Positions 18,680-26,588 of a DNA stretch of 64,000 nucleotides are shown here, piece by piece. The notes under the pieces are model-generated. The model saw nothing but the letters and a program-made list of their open reading frames with translations, was not told where the DNA came from and made no database searches. The DNA is from Luteolibacter sp. LG18 (GTDB lineage: Bacteria; Verrucomicrobiota; Verrucomicrobiia; Verrucomicrobiales; Akkermansiaceae). Made by a program: the position numbers and the translations under genes. The first letter of the stretch is position 1; each line of letters opens with the position of its first letter. The stretch covers positions 3,410,001-3,474,000 of the forward strand of contig NZ_AP024600.1 of NCBI RefSeq assembly GCF_036322585.1. The letters run 5' to 3'.

Positions 18680-19351
18680 TCAGTAGCGTTGCAACTCCCC
18701 TGAGGAAAGGATCCGGGTGCCCTCGCTGGCGGGCACCTCGGCCAGCAGCGCGCGGGCGACTTTCTCCGCGGCGATCGGGCGGTAGTCACGCGGCAGCATC
18801 CAGCGGAGGGGTGTCATGATCGCCTGCGCGATCTTCTCGCCGGGGCGGCCGGGTTGGGCCAGCCGCTCGCGGTCTCCCAGCAGCAGGGAGGGCCGCGCGA
18901 TCACGGTGGCGGTGGTGGCCAGGCCGGTGAGGGCGTCTTCCAGCTCGCCTTTGACGCGGTTGTAGAAGACCCGTGAATCCTTGTCGGCGGCCATGGCGCT
19001 CACCAGTCCGAACCGGCGTGCGCCCGCCTCGAAGGCGGCACGGGCCACCGCGAGGTTCGCATCGTGGTCGATGGCGCGGAATGCCTCGCGGCTGCCGGCG
19101 ACCTTGATCGTCGTCCCCAGCGCGAGATACGCCTCATCGGCCGACGGGAGTTCCGGGAGCATTGCGAGATCGACGACATGCATCCGGAGCTTCGGATGTT
19201 GGAGAGGGAGGGGCCGCCTCGCGATGCAGTGGAGCTCCACCACCGATTCATCGCTGAGCAGGCCATTCAGCAAGTGCCCGCCGACGAGTCCGCTGGCTCC
19301 GGCGAGGATGATCCGGCGGTGCGCGCCGGGGATGGCTGGGGTGGGTGGCAT
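18680..19351 (-). CDS. NAD(P)-binding atypical short-chain dehydrogenase (TIP30-like)
   Basis: 223 residues. The N-terminal dinucleotide-binding motif is RIILAGASGLVGGHLLNGL; FGLVSAMAAD and FYNRVKGELEDAL correspond to the catalytic-region serine and YxxxK-like positions of the extended/atypical SDR group (Y, then K four residues later). VIARPSLLLGDRE is the usual downstream motif. The fold and group are well supported; substrate and pathway are unknown. It is convergent with the exported-protein gene, with only 10 bp between stops, so antisense or shared termination is possible. Confidence 0.82.
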   Translation of the reverse strand: MPPTPAIPGAHRRIILAGASGLVGGHLLNGLLSDESVVELHCIARRPLPLQHPKLRMHVVDLAMLPELPSADEAYLALGTTIKVAGSREAFRAIDHDANLAVARAAFEAGARRFGLVSAMAADKDSRVFYNRVKGELEDALTGLATTATVIARPSLLLGDRERLAQPGRPGEKIAQAIMTPLRWMLPRDYRPIAAEKVARALLAEVPASEGTRILSSGELQRY

Positions 19352-19360
19352 GGGTGGAGT

Positions 19361-20359
19361 CTAGGAGGTGGCGAGTTTCCGCGCTTGTTCCGGAGTCTGC
19401 CCGGTCCAGTCATTGAAGGCGCGGAAAAAGGAACTCGGTTGCCCGAAGCCGATCAGGAAGGCGATTTCGGCCCCGGAGAGCCTGGTGGTTTTCAGATAGT
19501 GGCGGGCGAGCTTTTCGCGGGTCCGGTCGAGCAGTTGCTGGTAGGGCTGCTGTTCGTCGGCCAGCCGGCGCTGGAGCGTGCGCGGGCTCATGCCGAGCTT
19601 TCCCGCCACCGCGGCCATGGAGCTTTCGCCCGCGGGGAGCAATTCCAGCAAGGCCCCGCGCGCTCGCTCGGCGGTGGTCGCGGCTCCGGTCAGCGACCCG
19701 AGGTTCCGGCGCAGCTCGGGTTCGAAGAACCGCCACATCTTCTCGTTCACCGTCAGGAACGGCCGCGAGGCATCCTCCGGCGAGAAGACCAGGGTGAGGG
19801 ACTTCGCCCGCTGCACGGCCCGGCCGAAGTAGCGGGTGTGCTCCTCCTCCGGCTCCAGCGGTTCGGGCGAGGCGACGTGCAGCGGATAGACGAGCGAGCG
19901 GGTGGCGAGGCGCGCCAACTGGACATGGAAGACCAGCTCCGCGGTCATGAGGCTTTTCGGCGGGGGCGTGCTGCCTTGGACGAACAGGATCTCCACCCGC
20001 GTCCCTCCGGTGCCCGGGGTGACGTGCAGTTCCACGGGGCCGATCAGCCGCTTGTAGCGCGCGAGGCGGCCCAGGGCGGTGGTCAGGTCCGGGCTGCACA
20101 AGGCGGCGAACAGGGGAGGATCGAACCACTCGACGGAAGCGGCCTGGCCGATGCGCAGGCCGAGCAGCGGATCCGCGGCCTCTTCTTCCAAGCCCCGCCA
20201 GAGCGCGAGGTAACCCTCGGCGGTGGTGGTGGCATCGGCCCGGACGAACAGGTCCTGCGGCAGACCGGCCCGCCGCAACACGCGGGAGGCATTGATGCCC
20301 AGGTCGTGCAACAGGAGCCGCCAGCCTGCATGCACCGGAAACAGATCGGATTTTCTCAT
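19361..20359 (-). CDS. AraC-family regulator with arabinose-binding-like N-terminal domain
   Basis: 332 residues from the ATG at 20359; an upstream extension in frame looks non-coding. The N-terminal two thirds resembles the AraC-like ligand domain of OruR/ArgR-type regulators (GWRLLLHDLGINASRVLRRA, DPLLGLRIGQAASVEWF). The C-terminal HTH is clear (VAGKLGMSPRTLQRRLADEQ and IAFLIGFGQPSSFFRAFNDW). It lies directly after an SDR gene on the same strand, 88 bp downstream, and just upstream of another oxidoreductase. It probably regulates one or both of these small metabolic genes. Confidence 0.85.
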   Translation of the reverse strand: MRKSDLFPVHAGWRLLLHDLGINASRVLRRAGLPQDLFVRADATTTAEGYLALWRGLEEEAADPLLGLRIGQAASVEWFDPPLFAALCSPDLTTALGRLARYKRLIGPVELHVTPGTGGTRVEILFVQGSTPPPKSLMTAELVFHVQLARLATRSLVYPLHVASPEPLEPEEEHTRYFGRAVQRAKSLTLVFSPEDASRPFLTVNEKMWRFFEPELRRNLGSLTGAATTAERARGALLELLPAGESSMAAVAGKLGMSPRTLQRRLADEQQPYQQLLDRTREKLARHYLKTTRLSGAEIAFLIGFGQPSSFFRAFNDWTGQTPEQARKLATS

Positions 20360-20447
20360 GACAGGGAGGAGGCGCCGGAAAGGGATTCGCGGTCCCTCCG
20401 GAGTTATAGCCGCGGCACGGGCCCGCGCCAAGGGCGGGGAGGCCGGA

Positions 20448-21293
20448 CTACTTCACCATCGACATGACCATGCGGTCGAACACCCGGTCGCCGAACCACT
20501 TGCGGATGAAGAGGGTCATCTTCGCGTATTGGCCGGCCGCGTAACGGGTCCTGGGGCGGCGGGCTTTGACGGCTTTGAGCACCACGCGCGCAATCACTTC
20601 CGGCGGCGATCCCGCGCCGTCGCGGGTGAACTTGTCGGTCGCGTCCGCGACGGTCCGCGTCAACTCCGCGTAGGAGGTCCGGGGCAGGTGCTTGCGCAGG
20701 CCCCCGGACATCACGCTGCCGAATTCCGTGCGGATGGTGCCGGGCTCGACCACCACCACCTGGATGCCCTTGGCGGCGAGTTCCAGCCGCAGGCAGTCCG
20801 ACCAACCTTCCAAGGCATGCTTGGTGGCATGGTACCAGGCACCGAGCGGGGTGTAGACCTTGCCGCCCATGGAGGTGATGTTGATGATCCGGCCGGTGCC
20901 CCTGGCGCGCATCGCCGGGAGCAGGAGCTGGGTCAATCGGGCCAGGCCGAACAGGTTCACCTCGAACTGGCGGCGGGCGTCCTCGAGCGAGACGTCCTCG
21001 ACGGCCCCGTAGAGGCCGAAGCCGGCGTTGTTGACGAGCACGTCGACCGCTCCGAACCGGGCTTCGATCTGCGAGGCGGCTGCCCCGATGCTGGCTTCCT
21101 CCGTGAGGTCCAGCCGGATGACGGTGGCCCCGAGTTGTTCGAGGCCGGTCATGGCTCCGGTGCGGCGGGCGGCGGCGATCACGTGGTGGCCGCTGGCGAG
21201 GAGCTTCTCGGCGATGATCTTGCCCATGCCGGAGGAGCCTCCGGTCACGAGGGCGACGGGTTGGCGGGTGTGGTGGGTGTGGTGGGTGTTCAT
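20448..21293 (-). CDS. Classical SDR-family NAD(P)-dependent oxidoreductase
   Basis: 281 residues. Motifs in order: VALVTGGSSGMGKIIAEKL (cofactor binding), VDVLVNNAGFGLYGAVED (NNAG), RIINITSMGGKVYTPLGAWY (catalytic Ser) and YHATKHALEG (catalytic Tyr and Lys). The start has a His/Thr-rich N-terminus (MNTHHTHHTRQP), which is unusual. Substrate is unknown. It is likely co-transcribed with the downstream AraC gene. Confidence 0.87.
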   Translation of the reverse strand: MNTHHTHHTRQPVALVTGGSSGMGKIIAEKLLASGHHVIAAARRTGAMTGLEQLGATVIRLDLTEEASIGAAASQIEARFGAVDVLVNNAGFGLYGAVEDVSLEDARRQFEVNLFGLARLTQLLLPAMRARGTGRIINITSMGGKVYTPLGAWYHATKHALEGWSDCLRLELAAKGIQVVVVEPGTIRTEFGSVMSGGLRKHLPRTSYAELTRTVADATDKFTRDGAGSPPEVIARVVLKAVKARRPRTRYAAGQYAKMTLFIRKWFGDRVFDRMVMSMVK

Positions 21294-21441
21294 GGCGGGC
21301 GCGGTGATGTCCCACCTTTATCCCCGGCGGGATCTCCGCGAAATCGCCCATGGCGCCAAACGAGTGCCAAATCACGCCATCCCATGGTCATCGGCTGCCA
21401 GCGCCGCATCCACGCGCGGACGCGGAGGGGAAACGCTGGGT

Positions 21442-21473
21442 CCGCGCCACCGCGCCACCGCGCCACCGCGTTA
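21442..21473. repeat. 8-bp tandem repeat CCGCGCCA
   Basis: CCGCGCCA occurs three times in a row, followed by CCGCGTTA, ending in the stop codon of the sensor kinase gene on the minus strand. A simple repeat; slippage here could alter the intergenic length only. Confidence 0.6.
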
Positions 21474-24428
21474 CCCCTGTTCCCAATCCATCGGGATGCG
21501 CATTTCCACGGCGGTGCCTTCGCCGGGCGCGCTGGTGCGGGTACAGGTGCCGTGGACCTGCTCCAGGCGGCTGCGGAGATTGAGCAGGCCATCCGCGCCC
21601 ACCGCGGCCGGGGTTTCGATGAACCCGGCGCCATTGTCCCGGATGACGATCATGCAGTGGCCGTCATCGATGATGACCTTCAGCGATACCTCCGAGGCCT
21701 TCGCGTGCTTGATGACATTGTGGAGGATCTCCTTCGAGGCGAGGTAGAGGTGGTGGCGCACGGTGGGCGGCATCGCCAGCGCGGGCACGGTCCCGGGCAC
21801 GTCGAAGCGGCTGCGCAGGCCGGCGCTGCGGGCATAGTCCTGGACAAACGCGCCGAGGAACGAGACGAAGTTGTCGAGCGTGTCCTGGGTGGGATTGACC
21901 GCCCACACGATCTCATCGAGCGCGCGGGTGGTCTCGCGCGCGGTCTTGAAGATCTCCTTCAGATATTCGCCGGCGCGCTCCGGGCGGCGGGTCAGGTTCC
22001 GCTCCACGAGCTGGCTTTGCAGGGCCACCTGGGTGAGGCTGGCACCCACGTCGTCATGCAGGTCCCGGGCGATGCGGGCGCGCTCGTTGTCCACGGCCTG
22101 GCGGCGTTCGAGCGCCTCGATGCGGCGGGCGGAGCGCTTCCGTTCGGCCTGCCTCGCCAGGAACACGATCGAGCCGGCGAAGGCCAGCACCGCTCCGGTC
22201 ATGAACCACCACGTCTGCCAGAAGTGCGGCGCGATCACGATCTGCACCGCGGCCGGGGTCTCGCTCCACAGGCCGTTGCCAGTGGAGGCCTCGACTTCGA
22301 AACGGAAAGTGCCCGGGCCGGGGTGGCGGTACTCGGCGGTGCGGCTGGTGCCGGCCTGGATCCAACCCGTGTCCAGGCCGTGCAGGCGGTTGCGGAATTT
22401 CAGGCGGTCCGGATCGCGGAAGAACAGGCCGGAGAACTCGAACTCCAGCCGCTCGATGCCCGGCGGCAGCTCGATCCGGCCATCCTTCACCGGGACCGGC
22501 GTGCCATTCGCGAGCACCTTTTCCAGATAGACCGTCGGGCGGGTGGTGTCCGGCTGGAAATCGTCCGGATAGAGTCGGAAGAAGCCGCGGATGGTGGCGA
22601 AGGCCCACGAGCCATCGTGGGTTTTCACGGGTGGCACGATGGTGCACTCCTCGGAGATGAGGCCGTTGGTCCGGTTGATGAGCAAGGGATGGAGATCGTC
22701 CACGGTGCCCGCGGCGAGGTTGGCGACTTCCTTTCCATCCACCACGGCGAGGCCCCGGTGGGTGCCCAGCCACAGGCGGCCCTGATCGTCCGAGGCGATC
22801 TGCGAAATGCTGTCGCTCGGCAGGCCTTCACGGCTGGTGACATTGATGAAACGATCGCCGAGACGCAGCGCGAGCCCGCCGCCATCCGTGCCCACCCACA
22901 GGTGCCCCTGTGGATCGCGGTAGAGCGTGCGGATCACCTCGCTGAGCAATCCGCTTTCCCGGCCGAGGCGGGTCCATTGTCCGCCGCGCATCCGGAACAG
23001 GCCATTGCCGCGGGTGCCCACCCACACGGTGCCATCGGGCTCCGCCAGCAGCGCCTTGATCGGCTCGCCGCCCCCGCCGTAGTCGACATGGGTCACCGAG
23101 TCGCCCTGCAACCGCAGGAGGTAGCCGTAGCCGGTGCCCAGCCACAGCCCGTCCGCCGTTTCCGCCATCGCCCAGACCGGGGCCTGGTGCGTGTCCGGGA
23201 GATCGTGGCGGCGGATCGGCTGGCCTGGCTCGGTGGGCCTCCACTCGTAGAGCCCTTTGGTATTGCCCATCCAGATCGCCCCGTCCGCCGCCCGGTATTC
23301 GAGGTTGGCGACGGTGCCTTCCATGAGATCCGGATCGCCGTTGAGGCGTGTGGCTTCTCCGTCCCGCCAGAGGAAGAAACCATTGCCCTGGGTGGCCAGC
23401 AGGAATTGACCGGGCTCGATCTCCAGCAGCCCGCCGAGATCGTTCGATACGCGGGAGGCGGGAACATTCACCGTGCCGAAGCGGATGGGCTGCTCGGCCA
23501 TCCAATAGATGCCGTTGGAGGAAGTGAGCCAGATCTGGCCGTCGCGGGTGGCCCAGACGGTTTCCACCAAATCCGGGCTGTAGCCATTGGCGGCACGCGG
23601 GGCAATGAACGCCCCGTTCCGGAAGCCGAGGATGCCTTTCCGGAAGTAGGTGACCCAGATCGTGCCATCCGGGGCCGCGGCGATGGTGTTCACGGTTCCT
23701 TTCCAGCCGTCCGGCATGGGATGGGGCTGCCACTTGCCCTCCTCGCGGTGCCACAGGTGGCCGTCGCCAAAAACCCACGGACGGCCCGCGCCATCCAGGC
23801 AGAGGGCGGTGGTTTCCGTGGGGCCCCCGGGGTCGCCCAGCCAGCGGTTGTCCTGCCACTTCCGGAGCTGTCCCGAACCGAGGGCCCACAGGATGCCGTC
23901 CTTGTCCCTCGCCTGGGGCACGACGCGATCGGGGTTGGGTTCATTCTCCCCGGCGCTCACGATCCGGGTGCCATCGAAGTTAGCCACGCCGCCCAAGGTG
24001 GCCACGACGAGGTTCCCCGCGTGGTCGATGCCGAAACCGGTCACCCAGTCCGAGGGCAGGCCATCGGCCTTCATGTAGGTGCGTTCGATCCGGCCGCCCC
24101 TCAGGACGCTCGCGCCGCCCCCCACGGTGCCGATCCAGATCGCACCGTCCGCGGTTTCCCGCAAGGCGGTCACCACCGGGGCCTTCAGTCCATCCCGCAG
24201 GCCGTAGGTTTTGAACGTCGCACCATCGAAGCGCACCACCCCGGCATCAGTGGCGAGCCACACGAAACCATCCCGGGTTTGCAGGACGGAGCGGACGCGG
24301 TCGTGCGGCAGGCCGTCACGCGTGTTCCAATTGCGGAACAACATGTCCACCGGAACCACCGCGGGGCCCGCGGCGATGACCGAATGTGCCCCCATGAACA
24401 GGAGGAGCACCAGCAAACGGAAGGACAT
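21471..24428 (-). CDS. Sensor histidine kinase with periplasmic two-component-regulator propeller
   Basis: 985 residues from the ATG at 24428, which gives a signal peptide (MSFRLLVLLLFMGAHSVIAA). About residues 30-640 are repeated propeller blades (DGFVWLATDAGVVRFDG, GTIWVTYFRKGILGFRNG, GHLWVGTDGGGLALRLGD), then a Y_Y_Y domain (LEFEFSGLFFRDPDRLKFRN), one transmembrane helix (about 740-760), a HisKA_3 dimerisation domain with RIARDLHDDVGASLTQVA (His near 793) and an HATPase domain (EILHNVIKHAKASEV). It should sense an extracytoplasmic ligand and phosphorylate a NarL/LuxR response regulator; none is adjacent. The neighbouring XylR-like regulator gene (24622-25899) is on the same strand. The only NarL-type regulator in the window is at 44390. 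Confidence 0.9.
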   Translation of the reverse strand: MSFRLLVLLLFMGAHSVIAAGPAVVPVDMLFRNWNTRDGLPHDRVRSVLQTRDGFVWLATDAGVVRFDGATFKTYGLRDGLKAPVVTALRETADGAIWIGTVGGGASVLRGGRIERTYMKADGLPSDWVTGFGIDHAGNLVVATLGGVANFDGTRIVSAGENEPNPDRVVPQARDKDGILWALGSGQLRKWQDNRWLGDPGGPTETTALCLDGAGRPWVFGDGHLWHREEGKWQPHPMPDGWKGTVNTIAAAPDGTIWVTYFRKGILGFRNGAFIAPRAANGYSPDLVETVWATRDGQIWLTSSNGIYWMAEQPIRFGTVNVPASRVSNDLGGLLEIEPGQFLLATQGNGFFLWRDGEATRLNGDPDLMEGTVANLEYRAADGAIWMGNTKGLYEWRPTEPGQPIRRHDLPDTHQAPVWAMAETADGLWLGTGYGYLLRLQGDSVTHVDYGGGGEPIKALLAEPDGTVWVGTRGNGLFRMRGGQWTRLGRESGLLSEVIRTLYRDPQGHLWVGTDGGGLALRLGDRFINVTSREGLPSDSISQIASDDQGRLWLGTHRGLAVVDGKEVANLAAGTVDDLHPLLINRTNGLISEECTIVPPVKTHDGSWAFATIRGFFRLYPDDFQPDTTRPTVYLEKVLANGTPVPVKDGRIELPPGIERLEFEFSGLFFRDPDRLKFRNRLHGLDTGWIQAGTSRTAEYRHPGPGTFRFEVEASTGNGLWSETPAAVQIVIAPHFWQTWWFMTGAVLAFAGSIVFLARQAERKRSARRIEALERRQAVDNERARIARDLHDDVGASLTQVALQSQLVERNLTRRPERAGEYLKEIFKTARETTRALDEIVWAVNPTQDTLDNFVSFLGAFVQDYARSAGLRSRFDVPGTVPALAMPPTVRHHLYLASKEILHNVIKHAKASEVSLKVIIDDGHCMIVIRDNGAGFIETPAAVGADGLLNLRSRLEQVHGTCTRTSAPGEGTAVEMRIPMDWEQG

Positions 24429-24621
24429 TGTGAAAAGATCGCAAAAGAACACGGTCCTTTGCAAGCCGGTCGTGGCGGCAACGTCCATGGGCAGTTTTAC
24501 CAACCACCTGCCCCACTGCGGACGTGCAGGCTCCGGGCCTCCGTCACTTGGACACCGCCGGCGGAGGAGGGCGGGGGAGTAATGATTGCCTTCCCCTCCC
24601 TCCATGTATCTCCGGATCGAC

Positions 24622-25899
24622 TCAGGGCGTGGGGGTGGAGTCTCGGTTGGCGGGGCTGGTTCCGGTCAGCTTGTGCATGCTTCTCCGTTTGGCATGGCTC
24701 CATTTCCGCGGTGACACGCCGTGGTATCGCTGGAAGAGCCGGCAGAGGTTCTTCGCGTCGCCCAGGCCGGTGCGCCGTGCCACCTCGTGCAGCGGGAGTT
24801 CCTCGTCGTCGAGGAGCTGCATGGCCGCCCCGAGGCGCAGGCGGGCGATCTCCTTCACCAGCGTGAGACCGGCCTCATGGAGCAAAGCCTTCTGGAGACC
24901 GCGTGGCGACATGCCGGCGGCCGCGGCGATCTCGGGGATCCGGATGGGCTTGGGAAGGTTCTCACGGATGAAGGTCAGCGCGCGGCTCACACCGGTGTGC
25001 GGACCGATGTAGAGCGAGGTCGAGGTGCGGGGCTCCACCTGGACTGGCTGCACCAACCGCGGGCGGTCCGGCTTTTTGCCACCATCGACGAGATCCGCCA
25101 GCAGCGCCGCCGCCGAGCGGCCCACCTCCTGGAGGTTCACGTCCACGGAGGAAATTTCCACCGGCGAAACCTCCAGCAGGTGAAGCTGGTTCTGGCTGCC
25201 GAGGATCGCCAGATCCCTGGGCACATCCAGGCCGATGGCCTGGGCCGCGGCCATCAGGTCCAGCGCGCAGCGGTCGTCATCCGCCATGATCGCCACCGGC
25301 AGCGGCAGCATCCGGAGGTTCCCGACCATCCACTCGTGGACCAGATCGCGCGGTGCGGGGTGGTTCCGGGACAGCTCCGGATGGTCCTTCATGAAATCGA
25401 GCACCACCGGCTCGCGGCCGGACCCGCGGATCGTGCGGACGAATCCCCGCTGCGTCGCCAGGGAATCGGCTCCGGTCGATTGGCGGCAGAACACGAATGT
25501 CGGGCGACCGACCGTCAGCAGGTGTTCCGCCCCCAGCCGGCCGGCGGCCTCGGCGTCATAGTTGACGGAGGGGTAGTGCGTGGTGGCGCGGGCGAGTTTC
25601 GGAAAGGTGGCGTCCAGCATGCGGACGACCGGACACTCCAGGCGGGCGAGCCAATTGGCGATCCTCTGGCTGCTCACGGTGGCGAGCACGCCATCGAATC
25701 CGGAGGCGGGCGGCAATTGCCCGTGGCGGACGCTGGAGAGGTCCAGGTCCCAACGGTTGTCGCGGGCCCACCCGGTGATGCCTTCCAGCAGCGCCGGATC
25801 CTGGATGCCGAGGGCGAGCAACATGACCCGCCGCCCGGAGTGGAACGTAGGGTGGGGGGCACGACCGCCGGGCCGTGGTCCACGGGCTAAATGGTGCAT
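24622..25899 (-). CDS. XylR-like regulator: LacI-type sugar-binding domain fused to AraC HTH
   Basis: 425 residues. Residues about 25-290 are a LacI/periplasmic-binding-protein fold (GFDGVLATVSSQRIANWLAR, HYPSVNYDAEAAGRLGAEHL, VAIMADDDRCALDLMAAAQA, ISSVDVNLQEVGRSAAALL). Residues about 315-405 are an AraC HTH (ALTFIRENLPKPIRIPEIAA, HEVARRTGLGDAKNLCRLFQ). This arrangement is that of XylR-type activators and similar Verrucomicrobial and Planctomycete sugar regulators. The N-terminal 25 residues are basic and may not be translated; an ATG at 25824 is the alternative. It would bind a sugar in the cytoplasm. Its target is not evident. Confidence 0.85.
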   Translation of the reverse strand: MHHLARGPRPGGRAPHPTFHSGRRVMLLALGIQDPALLEGITGWARDNRWDLDLSSVRHGQLPPASGFDGVLATVSSQRIANWLARLECPVVRMLDATFPKLARATTHYPSVNYDAEAAGRLGAEHLLTVGRPTFVFCRQSTGADSLATQRGFVRTIRGSGREPVVLDFMKDHPELSRNHPAPRDLVHEWMVGNLRMLPLPVAIMADDDRCALDLMAAAQAIGLDVPRDLAILGSQNQLHLLEVSPVEISSVDVNLQEVGRSAAALLADLVDGGKKPDRPRLVQPVQVEPRTSTSLYIGPHTGVSRALTFIRENLPKPIRIPEIAAAAGMSPRGLQKALLHEAGLTLVKEIARLRLGAAMQLLDDEELPLHEVARRTGLGDAKNLCRLFQRYHGVSPRKWSHAKRRSMHKLTGTSPANRDSTPTP

Positions 25900-26522
25900 C
25901 GTGGCGGAGGGTTGGCGGTGGAGCGGAGTGGGCCCGCGAGCCGGTTGAAAAAGTGCCTGCCGATGGCAGCGGATGCCGGGCAGTCTGTGCAGGCCATCGC
26001 GTGGCGGGAGAGGAGGAGTTTCGGTTTCATCGTCAGGAGCAATGGGACCGTTGGATTATCTCCGGTGATGTGGCTCCAGCCAGTGGGCAGTCCTGCCCAC
26101 TGGCTGGAGCGGTGTTTCGGGACGGCCGTGGGCGGGTGCTCCCATGGGCCCGATCCACTGGATTTGTCGTAGATCGTCGGGGCCATCCGCCCCGCGTTTC
26201 CGGCGGGCGGCGGGGTGGAGATTCCCACCCATCCCACCCCGGATGGTGAGGGGGCGGGCAGTTGCGATCCAGTGGCGGAATCCTCCCTGAGGCCGTCCGT
26301 GGCTCCTCGGACCGAAAATGCGATGTCACGTCAGTTTGATCATTTGGGTTGTGAGTTTTTCATGTGTCACGAATTCACGAATTTTTCACAAAACGCGAAT
26401 TATTGGTCGAAAACATGTGATGTGTCTAAGTGTGGGCGTAGATAATCAATGGGTTGTGGTTGGTTGAGTGATTGGTGATCTTAAAATTCACAAATGAAGC
26501 GTTGACCTATCGAACGCCATGA
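25900..26522. other. Intergenic region between XylR-like and RCC1 genes
   Basis: About 620 bp without a credible gene. It holds a perfect long hairpin (listed separately), then a lower-GC stretch from about 26335 that includes CACGAATT twice in tandem (26368-26383), and a TTGACC at 26502 that could be a -35 element for the RCC1-repeat gene. Composition is clearly more A/T-rich than the flanking genes, as is common at the edge of toxin islands. Confidence 0.45.
26073..26110. repeat. Perfect 18-bp hairpin
   Basis: GCTCCAGCCAGTGGGCAG (26073-26090) is followed by TC and then its exact reverse complement (26093-26110). No T-tract follows on either strand. Both neighbouring genes read away from it, so a terminator role is unlikely; a REP-like or cruciform element fits better. 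Confidence 0.6.
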
Positions 26523-26588
26523 TGGCTTAACCCGCTCGTAAAATCGGCACCGCACCTAACCGTATCCTCGGTCTTCTATTGCTCGGCA

